Positions 36,101-48,846 of a stretch of DNA of 64,000 bases are shown piece by piece (position 1 is the stretch's first letter; each line of letters opens with the position of its first letter). Source of the stretch: Golubevia sp. BC0850. Its lineage: Eukaryota; Basidiomycota; Exobasidiomycetes; Golubeviales; Golubeviaceae. The position numbers and the translations under genes are program-made. The DNA lies in the NCBI GenBank assembly GCA_012976225.1, contig JAAVVG010000003.1, positions 124,001 through 188,000 on the forward strand, in the 5' to 3' direction. The notes under the pieces were generated by a model. That model made no database searches. It saw only the letters and a program-made list of their open reading frames with translations, and had not been told where the DNA came from.

Positions 36101-38298
36101 ATGGCTACTGCTACTAATTCAACTTCCAATCTCAATGATTCTTCCACTTCCGGTATTCCAGAAGTCTCCCGAGCCACTTCGATTTTAGTCATAGGAATGG
36201 CTGGTTCAGGAAAATCTTCCTTTGTAGCAAAGTTAGCAGAACATTGTAAACATTTATCAGACAAAGCTGCTTCAAATTCAAATCCAATTTCAAAATCAAA
36301 CTCAGAAGCTTCTACTTCAACTCCAATCACCAAATCCGATCCCAAACCAGCTTACTGCGTCAATTTGGATCCAGCGGTGGCTACTCTGGGATATGAACCA
36401 AACGTTGATATTAGGGACACAATCGATTATGCTAGGGTCATGGAAGAGTGAGTCATCCTATATCTTGAAAGTTTCGGGAGAGGGGTATGCAGTGAGGAAA
36501 GGAAAGGAGAGTGAGAGATGAGAGAGAATCAAGTTAAGAAAATTCAAGAAAGATCTCAAATCCTAGCTTTCCCGAAAGCTCTCCTTGGCGGATTGAAATT
36601 TGAATTTAAAGTAAATCCAATCTTCCATCAGTAATGGAGTCAAAGGCTGCATATTTGATTCCAGGAAAGTGGAGAAAGGCAAGCCGAGCCAACTCGAAGT
36701 TTCTCTTTCCCCTCAGACAAGGGAGTTTCGGATTGACTTCCTTTGTCAAGAGCAGTGAAAATTTAAATTCACTATACCGCACTGTCCTTAAGACGGAATG
36801 TCCAGAAAGGGTTCTCTAAGACAAAGGAGGTGCCCTTACTCTCTGCTTCTTCTAACCATTCTTCCAATCTCTTGATTCTTCTCCCTCTCCTGTTCCTTTC
36901 TCCTTCCCTCCTATCTCCCTCTCCCATCTCCCTCAAGATACAACCTAGGACCGAACGGAGGGATCCTAACCTCCCTAAATCTCTTCACAACCAAATTCGA
37001 TCAAGTCCTTTCGATCTTAGAAAAACGTTCCAATCAATTAGATTACATGGTTCACGACACACCTGGACAAATCGAGATCTTCACCTGGTCAGCTTCCGGT
37101 TCCATCATCACTGATTCTTTAGCGAGTAGTATGCCAACTTGTGTTGCATATGTGGTTGATACTCCAAGGACAACTGCTCCTGCTACTTTTATGAGTAACA
37201 TGCTTTATGCTTGTAGGTCAGTTGAACATAGCATGACGAGAATCATTCCTTAATAGGGAAACAAGAGGAAAGAACAGCAAGGCTTTGAATTTATGATGTT
37301 TAAGCCCGCAAGCTAAAACCTTTCTTTCCTTCTATCCCGAACCCTAACGTTTCTCAGTATTCTCTACAAAACCAAACTTCCCTTCATCTTAGTTTTCAAC
37401 AAGACTGACATTCAATCTCATTCTTTCGCTTTGGAATGGATGAAAGATTTCGAAAGTTTTCAAAAAGCTTTGGGATCTGGTGATGCTACTGAACCTGCTT
37501 TCGTACCTGGTTCTGGAGATGGGAACGCTTCTTTGAAACAAAGAGGTAAAGATCAGGAAGGAAGTTATATGAATAGTTTGATGAGTAGTATGTGTTTGGT
37601 TTTGGATGAGTTCTATAGTAGTTTGAGAGTGAGTGTTTTACTTCTTTCGGATGTCTCTCCTTTTTTAGGTTGTCAATTTCTGAAGGGAAAGGATTTTGAA
37701 ATCTTAAAAACTGACTCATTCTTTGGTCTTGTTTTCTTTTCGGTTTCCGTAAAACAAAGGCAGTGGGAGTTTCATCTCTAACAGGATCTGGATTCGATGA
37801 TTTCCTAACTTCGGTTCAAGAAGCAAGAGCCGAATATTTGGAAGATTATAGACCTGAATTATTGAGATTACAAAAAAGTAGAGAAGAGAAAAGGGAACAG
37901 AATAAGAAGGAACAATTGGAAAGGTTGATTAGAGATATGAGCGTAGGTGGGAAAGGAGAGGGAAAATCTCAGAGAAAAACTCAAAGTACTTTTGGAGCTG
38001 GGAAAGGCAAGGGCAAAAGTATAGATGAAGATGAAGTGGATGAAGATATTGGACCTGAGTATGAAGGTGATGGAGAGATCATTGATCCGGTGAGTAGATC
38101 TGGAAGTTGGTTTTCAAAGAAGGAAGTTGGGTTGAGTCTTTGAGACTGATTCTCTCTCTTCTCTTTTTCTTTTTATAGGACTCGGACGAAGAAAGACCAG
38201 ATGCTTCGGAGCAGCTGTTCGGTAATTCTGCTTCTCGTGAAGGAATGGGAGGAGGTGCAGCTTTCAATGATGGAAGTCGTTGGCCAGCGCCGATGTAG
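36101..38298 (+). CDS. GPN1: GPN-loop GTPase 1 (RNA polymerase II assembly and import)
   Basis: Five exons (36101-36447, 36938-37216, 37358-37628, 37760-38089, 38179-38298) give 448 aa with agreeing phases. The P-loop GMAGSGKSS is at about residues 32-40. The GPN signature is [10 protein letters not shown]3 is HDTPGQIE, G4 is FNKTD and G5 is [10 protein letters not shown]. The Gly-Pro-Asn loop identifies the GPN family. The N-terminal P-loop position, the Ser-rich insert before CVNLDPAV, and the long charged tail fit GPN1/Npa3 rather than GPN2 or GPN3. Npa3 with GPN3 helps assemble RNA polymerase II and take it into the nucleus. Intron 1 is long for this region (490 nt), and intron 2 uses a GTCAGT donor. 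Confidence 0.93.
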
Positions 38299-38756
38299 TA
38301 ACACCTCCAAGCTATATCTCGTCTGCCAAGTCTGTTCTAGGCCGTTTTGACGACCTTGTCGAACCCTTTTTCTCACTCTCTCGATTCTCTAACGCAAAAC
38401 TCTGTAACAACAACAACAACAATAACAACAATGAAATGCACATCCAATAGACATCAAAACACTATCTAGGTCAAAGGTCAAGATTGTCTGGTTGGCAACA
38501 ACGTACAAAGATGCGAGGCCACCAAGAATGAACAGAAATGAAGATGAATTGTAACTTGAGATCAGATTGATTGTGTTTAAGATTGACAAAAGTAAAGAGT
38601 AAAGTCCAGACAGAGAAAAACGATGCAGAAAAGCTAGAGTAAAATGAGCAAAATGAATTTCGATGATGAGTCTAGAATGGGATTTGAAACTTCGAAAGAG
38701 AAAAACGAACCTTCATCTACAAGCACTAGGAGTAAAAGGAGATACCACTGAGATAG
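38299..38756. other. Intergenic region between convergent genes, with a CAA repeat
   Basis: The GPN1 3' UTR carries a short (CAA)n-type tract at about 38405-38431. No gene is seen before the stop of the ankyrin/DIL protein. Confidence 0.5.
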
Positions 38757-41700
38757 CTAGAACCTATCATAACCTGATCCACCATTCTTTCCACTTCTTA
38801 TCGTTCTTTCACTAGAAGAAGCCTCTATCCCTCTCCTCAAAGTCTTGAGACCTCCTCTATTCTCCAATCCGGTTGGAGTTGCAGCATCGACTGCTTCCGA
38901 TGGATATCTTCCATGAGGTTGATAACCAGTTTCAAGGTAGCTTGGTTCAGCGTATTGATTGAACCTAGGTTGAGGTTGAGGCTGAGAAGTCGATTGAGCT
39001 TGAATAGGTTGGGCATTATTTCTAGTTGGAAGGACCAATTTAGCCGGAGCAGCTGAGAAAGTTGAAGGACGATTCTTGTTTTTTTGATTCTGAATTTGAG
39101 CAGCTGTTGGAGCTTCAAAAGAGTCCTCTTTCTCTTCATCTTCAGAGCCCATCTCGTCTTGATATCCAAAGTATTCAGCTCTTGCTTCTGAACCTTTAGA
39201 TGCCTTTGATTTTCTAAGATTTGGATTCATTTCAGCAGTTATTGAATGAAGAGAAGGTTGAGGTTGAAGTCCTTCACTTTCGTAGCTTGGACTTGCAGCT
39301 GCAGCAGCTGCAGCACTCGAACTGAGACCTAAATTATTTAATCGATGCTCCAAAGACAACTTGCTTCTCTCCCTAAAGTCAGCTTTCAGTTTCTCCGAGA
39401 TTTCTTCTAGAAGACCTTCTGGTAGAATAGGAACTGGTTGCCAACTAGCTCCAGCAGCGAAACCTTTACCTTGAGGATAGAGACTCGAACATTTACTTGA
39501 AGTATCTGAATTGGCGGACCTCCTTGAGATGACGCTGTCCCTATCCTTCCTTCTTTGAAGTTGGAATTGATTCGAAGGAGAAGGAGAAGGTGGAATTGAA
39601 GAGGCTCCAGCAGCAGTTGCCTCTGCAGAGGAATGATTCGAAAGACTCAACCTATCCGTCAGTTCGTCAAATCCGTTCGAAGGTGAAGGACTAGTTGCTC
39701 TCCCGCCATCCTCAGAATCTTCACAATCATCTCCACCGAAATTAGAGTCGCTGCTGTCTCCATTCAGACTTCCAGCGACACTTCTCAAGCTTGGAGTTCC
39801 GGTTCCAGTCCAATGACCTCTTCCCATTCCAAAGGCATCTCCAGGAGTGACTATCAGAGCTTCAGTCTCAGAAGGCATTGCAAATGGGAGCATATCTCTT
39901 GAATTCAGCAGTCCATTTTCTGTTCCATGAGAAGAAGATCCGATTGCTTTAACAGCCGAATCTGTTGAGGTTGAACCAGAGGCAGTCCAAGGAGGAGTAT
40001 AATCATTCAACGATCTACCAGATAAGAAGAGAGAATCGATGGCTTTCTGAGCAGATTTGGCAGCTTGATCATTTGGTGAAAGATCTTCCTCGTCTGTAGA
40101 AGCTCCATCGTCCAAATCGTCTCCCACCAAAGCAGTTGCATTTGATTCGTTCCCAACATCTTGATCCGGACTCGGAGGAGTTGAATCGTTGTTGTAACCT
40201 CTTTGAGTAGCAGTTCCAGATCGATGATGAGAAATCATCTCGAGGTTGTAAATCTCAGAGTTCCTCTTCTTCTGCTTCTTGAATTTCTTTCTCTCCTCTC
40301 TTTCCCTTTCAGCTCTAATTTCGTTCCTTCGATTTTCGTCTTTCCTCTTTTCCCAATCCAATTCCAGCTGATCTAGATACTGTTCACACTCCGAGTTCAT
40401 CCTGGTCTCTCCTATCTCATATCTGTAATCTTTTAAAGCTCGTTTCATCTGATTTGGAGTTAACGTTTTCAAGCCTTGAAGAGTGATTATGAGACCATCG
40501 AAATCTTTCAGAGATGATTGACATTGTAACCAAGAGATTAAATGTTTGACTGGATTTAAGTGAGATGAGATGATAGACAATGGAATTGCATTATTTCTGG
40601 ACCAATCCTCTAAAGAGGAGATATTCAACCTGATTTGCATTGCTCTAGATCTACAGAGATATTTCCGATTCTTCAGAATTCGATTAAACAGCTCGCATCC
40701 TAGCCAAAAGAAAATTTGAGAAAAGGCTTGGAGGATGATTGAAGGATTGATCTCGTACAGTTGAAGAACTTGAAGTGTTGAGGTCAAAAGCGTAGTGATG
40801 GTTCTCGGTGAAGGTTTGGCTAAAAGATCAGCAGCAGAGGCATCGTAAGAAGTTTCTCTTAATCTCGAAAGACCTTCTCCGGGAGGTCCAACTCCTAGGC
40901 TCGGTCGAGGAGATCCATTGAAAGGTTCAGCATCAGGTAAACCTTGGCCAACGAAGGCAGGCGAGAACTTTTGTGGAGAGGAAGATCTCAGTGAACCATA
41001 ATTGTTGGAAGAATCACTTGAATTGACATTTGGAGCTCGACCGAAGATCTGGGAGATCGGTCGTCTTGAACTCGAACCTGGACTGGAAGAGATTGATCCA
41101 GAATTTGAGGCGTTGGCAGCAGCAGCTTTGACCGAACCAGCCAGACTTCTCATGATGTTCCATTCTCCTTCGAACCTAGTCTCTTCGAATCCTGGAATGG
41201 CATCGTGATCTAGAAGGGCAGAGTCTAGAACTTTGTCGATTCTCCTCTCCACATCTCGGACTATGAAGACGTAGAGTTCGTTGATGAGATCCAAGAGGAA
41301 TAGTCTACAATCTTGAAGAGAGAGAACCAGATCTTCGCTCATAGGATCTAAAGTTTCTTCCCCATTTGATTCCTCTCCCCCTTCTCTAGCAGTAGATGAA
41401 GTTGATCTTCGATGATAACCTTCCTGATGACCTTCCTCTTCTTCGTCTGTCTCTTCATCTTCTGTGCTGCTCCCTATCCTAAAAGCTCGATCTCTCTGGG
41501 TGTAATGTAACAGCAGAGTAGCATTACTCAACCAGAAACTCAACAGAGTTAAATCTTTCGGTTTCTTGTAAATTTCTTCTTGAATCCGATCCAAAGCTCC
41601 AAGAATAAGATCTTCGAGTAAATCAGCATCCTTAGTCAAACAAGCCCATCTTGAAGCCAAGAAAAGTACATTTGCAGGTTTAGTCCTATTAACCCAAGGT

Positions 41701-43720
41701 GCTCTAACGGGTTTAACATTTGAAATCAAAAGCTCGAATAAGGCAGGCAGATCATTTGGACAAACCACCAAGACTTGAGATAGAGAGGCTGGCGATTTTG
41801 AATCGAAATCAAAAGAGAGAGAGAGGGCATCCGAACCAACTTCGGAAGCTCCAGATCCCGAAGCTAATCCTGAATGAACGGATTTCTGTTGGCTTTGACC
41901 TTGTTTCCTTCTAGTTCTTGAATCTCCATTCCCACCTCTGGTAGAGGGTTTCCCTCCAACCCCGCCACTTTCAGAAGTTTGATCCATTATCGGAGGTTCA
42001 CCAATCAAAGTCGAATAATCCACCTCTAGTGTGATCGCGATATCTAACAGAGCTCTCCTTCTACCTTCTCCCAATTCTCTTTCTCTCAACTCTTCCTCCG
42101 CCAATCTCACCTTTTCATTTCTACCTAACAGTCTTCTACTTCCTAGGCTACTTGAAGAAGTTGGGTTGATTTGATGATTTGGAATTGATAAGCTTGAATG
42201 TCGATTATGGGATTTAGAAGTGGATGATGAAGAAGAGATAGAATTAAAATTGTTCGAGACACTATGAGAAGCTGATCTGGAATGTTTACGACTGAGAGAG
42301 TTTTGAGGAGATTTAGAAAAAGCGTTGGAAGTTGAAGATGGAGGAGGTGGCGATAAAGCAGAGTTTCCAAAATCCATTCCAGTAGAGTTTTTCTTAGTTG
42401 GAGACATTGACAATGAATTGGGACTAGGACTCGGAGGGTTGGAATTCAAAGAACTTCCTCTTTGATAAAGAGCAGCTAGCGATCCTCTTCCAGGAGTTGG
42501 TCTATTGCTAATCGGGCCATTACTTTGGTGATTCCTTTTGATTCTCTCTTTGACTAAGACCTGACCGAACTCATAAATCATGTCTGCTATCAATTCTTTA
42601 TCTGAAGTATGTGGACTTTGAGGCGTGTTGGCATTATTGAATCGAGCTTGACCAGCTGCATCTAGAACTCCTAAGAAGCTTTTAGAAAGACCAGAAGAGG
42701 TAGATCCGATTTGATCGGTTGGAGTTGAAGATGACAGAATGAAGGCCTCGCAGTTGGTACCTGATTTGGAACGAGCTTCTAGATCAGCCCCGTGCGAGAG
42801 AAGGAAGGAGACTAGAGGGAGGTTTGAGGAGTTGACTGCCCACATTAGAGGCGTCCAGCCGGCTGGATAGGGAGATGGAGAGTGAGAGGTGGAAGAGGTT
42901 AAGACTTGACGCTGCGAGGGAGAGAAAGAGGAAGAGCTCCTCCTTCTACTGCTGACCACTGCAAGACTACTTGAGATTCATTCCAAATTCGAATCAAAAT
43001 GAGACTTATGCCTGATGACCTTATGCACAGCTCTGATCCCCAGCCACAGCTCTTATCAATTTCGTTTCACTCACCTGCATCTCTCTCATCTACATCTGCT
43101 CCGGCTTGGATCAACATTCTGACAGCTTCAACATGACCAGCACTTGCAGCCAAAGTGACAGGACCTGTCCCATCTGAATCTCTGATGACATTGAAATCTA
43201 TCGAATTGGAAGGAGCTTGAGGTTGAGATTCACCTGTATCCGTATCTGAATCTGTATCTGTATCTGTTCGACGTAGAAAGTTCCTCGCTGGAGACCTTGA
43301 ATCCAATAACCAGTAAAGAAGATCTAAATCTGGAGAAGAAGAAGCTCGTAACAAGGCGTTTCTGAATCGTCTTGACTTCTCTGAGAAGGAGAGTTGAGAG
43401 ATTGGATCAATTGATTGAGGTTTACTTTGGAGAGGATTGCCTATCGGTGAATCATCTTCTTGAGAAGGTTCTGCTTTGGCTAACAGTTCTAGTAGGAGTG
43501 GAGATGGTGAAGATTGAAAGAGAGGATCGAAGAGCAGAAGCAGGATTAGATGGGCGGAAGGAGAAGGAGTAGAAATAGAAGTAGAGGGGGAAAGGGAAAG
43601 GTTGCTACTTGAGCTTGAAGAGGGAACTGAGAATAGATGTGATTCTTTCGGTGACTGAGGTGAAGTATTGGATGATCTTGGAGGTAAAGAAGGTGCAAGA
43701 TAGGAAGAGTTGTTACTCAT
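38757..43720 (-). CDS. Ankyrin-repeat and DIL-domain protein (about 1,583 aa)
   Basis: Two exons, 43720-43075 and 42862-38757, join in phase (GCAG|GTGAG ... TATCCAG) across an ankyrin repeat. The ankyrin block is at residues 175-245: TGPVTLAASAGHVEAVRMLI, then GWTPLMWAVNSSNLPLVSFLL. A Ser-rich region follows. The dilute (DIL) domain covers about residues 640-1010: LLSFWLSNATLLLHYTQRD, CRLFLLDLINELYVFIVRDV, EINPSIILQAFSQIFFWLG and LNPVKHLISWLQCQ. A charged coiled coil comes next (EREREERKKFKKQKKR), then an acidic Ser-rich tail with a seven-alanine run. In class V myosins the DIL domain binds cargo and vesicles. The pairing of ankyrin and DIL without a motor is a known fungal architecture, with a likely role in vesicle or organelle tethering (inference). 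Confidence 0.88.
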
Positions 43721-44089
43721 TCTAGTTATGAGGGGAGAGTGAGAGGTGGGCGGTAGAGATAGAGAGCTCCTACTGCTCCTTTCTCCTGTAAGCTGTTGAT
43801 CTTGAGAACTGAAATTTGATGAGAGGATCTTGCTTCGGTTAGCTTTAGCCTCACTTCTAGAATGGCAATTTGGCTGAATGTTGAGGCTTGAGGCTTGAGG
43901 TTAACGACAGCTTCTCTGCTCTCCTCTCGAGAAAGAGCTTCTTCCTCTTGACCCACCACCAGTCAAATTCCAATCCTTCTTCTTCTTCTTTGATTCCATT
44001 TCACCTTCGATATGACTTCCAGAAGCGCTTCTACTTTTCAAGAGAAGAGAGAACAGTCTCTGAGAGGAGTACATTCAAGTAGCTACCAG
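43721..44089. other. Upstream region of the ankyrin/DIL gene
   Basis: No supported ORF. The region lies between the ankyrin/DIL start (minus) and the decayed plus-strand gene, whose 5' end is not defined. Confidence 0.4.
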
Positions 44090-45093
44090 CTGCAAGCCCG
44101 CTTACTCTTCCATCCAGTTCAGCAAATACCATGTTAGTCTACAAGCAGATTGAGCTCGAGTTCACGATCAGTCAACCGATTCAAAGGGACGTCGTAGAAA
44201 AAGAGATGAAAAGAGGAAGAGTTCATGGACTGACAGCGTGGAAGATAGAGAAGGATCGATGACAGGATTGATATTCAAGTCATCAAGGTCGAAGAGAACG
44301 GCTTCACCGGAATCTGGATGAAGCTGAAAAGATTAGGGTAAGAAGAAGAAGGGAAGGGGGTTAGCAAAAAGGTGAGTCAAGGGAGAGTGCTGGGGGAGAT
44401 ACTAAGAGGAGAAAGGGAAAGAGATCTCGTTTCCAGTCAGGCCCGCAAGGCTGTAAAGGTTCTGATGCGATTTGGGATGGATTAGATGCCGTGGAACTGA
44501 TACCTATCGCGAGGAGAAATGGAGGAGAGATGGAGGGAGAGAAGAAGCAGCACTTCTACAGCTAGGTTCTTCTTACTTTGAAGTCTGCTTCTTGCAGTGG
44601 TTACGATTCTTTGGGAGTCTCATCAGATCAACGCATCGAAGGTATTGGTATTCTAACAGCTTCTCCGGATGGTCAACCTGGTCAAAGGAGGGCTATGGGC
44701 CAGGAAACGAAGTAAAGGAAATCAGACAAGAAGAAAGAGAAAGATCGACTATATGCTATTGAAAGATGCTACGAAAGTTTTGTACCTATCTTCTGCCTCA
44801 TCCATGCTCTATCTCTTTGCTTATGAAAGGAAGGTAGAGGATGGTCAAGATGAGCAGATGGCTTCAGCTCAATTCCAAGCTGCCTTCATGTCGTTCTCTT
44901 GTCTAGCTCAGCTCTGAAGTCTTCTTGTCTCACTTTTCCAAGCTGGCTCAATAACCTTTCTCAGAGAGGATGCTTTCTACTGACCGCAGAGTTCCCAAAG
45001 ACTCTCTGATTCTTTGGTTGCTGGGGAAGAACCAGAAGGGTGGAAGTGAATCGGGTAGGACTACTCGAGCTGGCACGAGAGGCCAGTCTTGAG
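44090..45093 (+). pseudogene. Decayed gene of unknown family
   Basis: Several plus-strand pieces read like one ordinary protein but sit in different frames. The first, from about 44093 to 44200, includes MLVYKQIELEFTISQPIQR and GRVHGLTAWKIEKD. At 44261 the reading shifts by one base and continues DRIDIQVIKVEENGFTGIWM to a GTAAGA donor near 44337. Near 44443-44565 comes GSDAIWDGLDAVELIPIARR, then a stop. Near 44598-44715 comes DSLGVSSDQRIEGIGILTAS, which could splice by phase into EDGQDEQMASAQFQAAF (to 44917). Near 44975-45093 comes RRVPKDSLILWLLGKN. At least one frameshift and two stops are not explained by introns of normal length. I do not recognise the parent family. Confidence 0.45.
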
Positions 45094-46525
45094 TCGAAAG
45101 CACTTCAACCTTGCTTTGTATCCAAATACAGGCTTTCGAATTCGGTTCAGAGGACGTCATGAAGTGTGAGGGGAAAAGAATCGGGAAAGGCTTTCGGATT
45201 CTTTGAACTTCTACGAAGATCCGCTGTTGTTTTTGATCTTTCAGGCCTTTTCTCTAGCTTCCTTGGTGCTGTTTTGTGTAGCTTTAAGACCTCTTTGTTG
45301 CCAGTAATTAAATTTCTATCATACTGCTGACAATTGTCTGGTCTGAGTGAAACAATCCACCTCTTCTCATTTCGGACTCTCCCATCACAAAGATTGATCT
45401 GAACTTCAATGCATTACTCGATCAGACTCAAAGATAAGGATCAATTCATTCTTGATACTAGCAGGAAAATCAAATACTTGGAACACACAATTTAGAAAGA
45501 GAAAAAGACAAATCAGACTTGGGCTTCAGCTTGAAGGGTTTCTTTTCGATAGCGACTCTGGAGAAGGTGAAAGATCGAGAGAAGGGAAGGAGCTTGTACG
45601 GAAAGAAATGTATCGATCAAGAGAGAGAGAAACAACGACTTGAAAGTGTAAATTCTTTTCCTCTTCTAGTTAAGAATTGTTGGATCCTGTCGGGAAGGAA
45701 GAGATGTGAAGAACGCGTTCAAGACACATCAGTCCTTCAATAATTGAGACCTTTGAGAATTTTTAATCGTGATTGGTGGTCTCCTCACATTCTCAACTCA
45801 ACCAAGCCCCTTCTTGGCCAAATTACTTCTCCAAATCTCGAAGCATCTCCTCCATATCTTCGACGTGACTTTTGAACTCCAGCTTCTGAGTTTCGGTGAG
45901 AATAATTCATTGGAATGAGTGGTGGAGAAGAGGAGAAGATGACGGTGGTCGGGAAGGAAGAAGCAAAGATGAGTTGTCGCTTTGGAGCTAGCGAGAGGGT
46001 GAGTCGATCTCAGACCTCCTTTTTCAAAGTACTCCCACTACGCCACTGAGAGATTGAATCAAGGTTCAGGAATTGCTGAGTGCCGCGAGAAGCTTTTCTA
46101 GCTCGTAGTAGGTTTGCTTTCAAAGACGGTTCAGAGAGACAAGATTCGATCTGCGAAGTGGCAAATTTGAGTGTGTTCATTGGGCTCATTCCTTTCTTTA
46201 TGTCCCCGCCTATCCGGCAACGGCCTCAGTAGAGTTTTGACCTTCTTGCCCCTATTTCTCCGCTGATTTGGCATATGGAAAAACTGGATTCAATCAAATC
46301 TCAATTTTCCCCCTCTCTCTGCAGAACCTCTTCTTCTCGTAACTCCCTGGTCTTCACGACAACTGCTCCCTTACTCTCTCTTTTCCTCTTCTAATTTCTG
46401 AACCGTTACCATCTGTGAGTACAGAAGTCGATCAAAAGTGTTCAAAACAGAAAGCGATGAGGAAGGAGAGAAGTGAGCCGTCTCCCCGTCTCGAGCCTCG
46501 CTTTTCTTTTTCGAACAACCTATCT
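45094..46525. other. Gene-poor stretch of 1.4 kb
   Basis: No frame on either strand has a credible start, splice pattern or protein-like composition. No repeat or RNA gene could be recognised. It sits between two decayed genes. Confidence 0.4.
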
Positions 46526-47508
46526 TCATCTTCTCGAGGGAATTTCCTCTTTATTTTCAGCACAAGACTTTCTTAGAAGGGCTGATCTCAGTACAAATCT
46601 CAACTTACGCCCTCGAAAACTCCCACCCGACCCAAACCCAATTTCAGATCTCGAGTTATACAGGTAATGAACCCAGACTTCTTGGATTGCAGGTATATTT
46701 GAGAAGATAGTGAAGGGGTAGAGCTTCAAGGTCGGAGGAACCACCATCCAGGCTGGGAATCGATTGTTCCCCTCTGTTAGCTCCAGCACCTCTAGATTAG
46801 GAAATTGAAGGGATGAAAGTTCTTCGCCGGGAACTTGAGATTTAAGGCGAATAAAAAGATGCTTGAGAGATTGAGAACAGTGGGAAAGCACACCTCTCCT
46901 CTCCAAGTTGAATGGCTGTTGAATTCCTCCACTTGAAGGGAGGCGAGCGATTGGAAGAAATTTGGATGGCTGACGTAGAGGTAGCTGGAAGGCGGTGACC
47001 CAAGAGAAGGAATCCAGAGAATCTGTAGAGATCCAGACTAGATTGCACTTGCCCTTAGAAGTTCAACCTTGAAGGCAGAATTCGAAGCTCGGAACTCGAC
47101 CAAGTTGGGAAGCTTTAGAAGCAGTGAATCCGTGAGAGTCTGGAGAGCTTGTTGTAATCGCTGATGAGATACATGGGTTAACCCTATATGAAGAACTTGA
47201 ATAGATTTGAGGATTGATTCGACAAGTTGAGAGAAATCCTGGGGTGGAACCCCTTTGATTGCAAACGAAATCTCCTCTAGATTTGATCCGCTCTTCTCAT
47301 CGACCACCGATTGGATCTCTTCCAACTTTCTCTCTGGAAGCAATGCTATCCTCCAGAATGACCTATTTTCATCCATCGAATTCATCCATAATCTGCAGAC
47401 CTCTCTAATTTTAACCACCTCCTCCGTATCCAAGGTCCTAAAAGTAGTGAGAAGAGTCTCTGAAGGTAGGACGTTGTTGATGCATCTCAGCTTGAGCACC
47501 ACTGGCAT
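46526..47508 (-). pseudogene. Decayed F-box/LRR gene (second copy type)
   Basis: On the minus strand an ATG at 47508 opens a 156-codon frame with an F-box (VLPSETLLTTFRTL ... VVKIREVCRLWMNSMDENRS ... WRIALLPERK) and the beginning of an LRR region (LKSIQVLHIGLTHVSHQRLQ). It stops at TAG 47038-47040. The same frame continues SLQILWIPSLGSPPSSYLYV, then shifts near 46915 to another frame with SQSLKHLFIRLKSQ and LQFPNLEVLELTEGNNRFP. The only splice sites that would remove the TAG define a 34-nt intron (a GCAAGT donor), shorter than any other intron here. It resembles the decayed F-box gene at 17110 in type but not closely in sequence. Confidence 0.55.
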
Positions 47509-48113
47509 ATTCTTCGAGTAGGATTATTGAAGGTATTGATGAGAGTGAAGTGAGGACTGAGAAAGCGAGAGGGCAGCGAGGAGGCAAGAAAGAAGATGGA
47601 AGGGTAAATGATCCATCAACCAGCCTGATCTATTTTCGTAATACAGACTTACCTGTTTATCGAAAGAAAAGAAACAGCTCGGGGTGAAACCGATAAGCAA
47701 TAAGGCTTCGCGATTTGAAGAAGCTCCTCTAGAGTCCAATTTCTTTTGATGAGTCAGGGGAGAGTTACGTCTGAAGAAGGTTGGTTCGAATTCAATCAAT
47801 ACTCTTAGAAGATTCGATAACAAAATCAAGTCGATACAAGAAGGTAGTCAGCGTTGGAGGTTTAGATATTAGAACATTTCACGAAGGACAGATGCTACTC
47901 TACTCTCTTCCTGTTGAATTTACCTGGCCTATTATGATCTTGAAAGAATCACAAAACTTTACTCTACTGACATCGTTTCACTGAGACCGATCTCCAGAAC
48001 AAGAGTCGACAATGGAAGGATTTTGATGGGATGGTCAGCAAGTCAAGAACAATGGGGATCGCTATCGCGCTATCCTTCCCAGCTGCCCATCACTCTCAAT
48101 CTCACTCTGGATC
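47509..48113. other. Intergenic region upstream of MRPL51
   Basis: Holds the upstream regions of the decayed F-box gene (minus) and mL43 (plus). No ORF is convincing. A GGTTCGAAT-like string near 47772 was checked as a tRNA B box and rejected. Confidence 0.4.
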
Positions 48114-48846
48114 ATGAGCAAATCTTCCACCTTAAAGTTACTACGAGGATCTTTTTCAACTTCACCTGGACCATCATCTCAACCAACTGGTTCATTCGTT
48201 CTACCCTGCAGGAAATTGATCATCAATTACTCAGAATCCAAACCTTCTTCAGCTGGGGTTAGAACTTTACTTAGAATCAACAACCGAAGACAATCCAACA
48301 ACAATAGCAATAGCATTAGCAATAGCAATACCTCCTACAACCCAAATTCATCAACGATAGAGAATGAGATTGAACCTGCACTGTATTCCTTCCTCTCTTC
48401 TTCCAACCCAAATCAAAAATCTGATCCAAAACTCAATTCAAACCACAACATCTTAGATGTAGCTCATAGATTTCCTCAAACTGAAATCATAATTCAGCAG
48501 AATGAGAATAGGGAACCATGCGTCTCTGCTTTCTATAGTGAGTTTTCCTCTTCTCTCTTTCCCTTCCTAGTTCCTTTCCTCCTTCTTTCCTCTCTCCTCC
48601 CCTTGCTCTCCCCCCTAATCTCCTCTTATCGTCTTCATTTCTTTCTCCTCAGTAAACTCTCGATCAAAAGTCATTCCCCTCTCAAACCTACCTTCACCTT
48701 CAATCCTTCAGAAAATCCAACTGGCACTAGATTCAAGTGGTAGGAAATTGGAGGTTCTACATAGGAGGAGGCCTGTGGAGAGCATCAATGTTGGAGCTAG
48801 AGGGGTCTGGAGTCCGGTTCATGGACCTAGAGGACGGAGGCTGTAG
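48114..48846 (+). CDS. MRPL51: Mitochondrial large-subunit ribosomal protein mL43
   Basis: Two exons, 48114-48537 and 48653-48846, join in phase (TATA|GTGAG ... CTCCTCAG) to give 205 aa. The L51/S25/CI-B8 thioredoxin-like domain is clear: FVLPCRKLIINYSESKPSSAGVR at the first strands (about 27-50), QTEIIIQQNE in the middle, and the C-terminal INSRSKVIPLSN, RRRPVESINVGARGVWSP and HGPRGRR. The last part matches the family's PVES..SVRGxWSP motif. An Asn/Ser-rich insert (about residues 55-80) interrupts the domain and seems lineage-specific. mL43 is a structural protein of the mitoribosome; a basic N-terminal presequence is short but present. Confidence 0.88.

Noticed and set aside
44100-44330. 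A minus-strand exon reading LHPDSGEAVLFDLDDLNIN
   Set aside because: It has a good acceptor, but its neighbours on that strand do not continue it, whereas the plus strand gives an ordered set of pieces over 1 kb.
47765-47790. A GGTTCGAAT-like string resembling a tRNA B box
   Set aside because: No matching A box, acceptor stem or cloverleaf could be formed around it.
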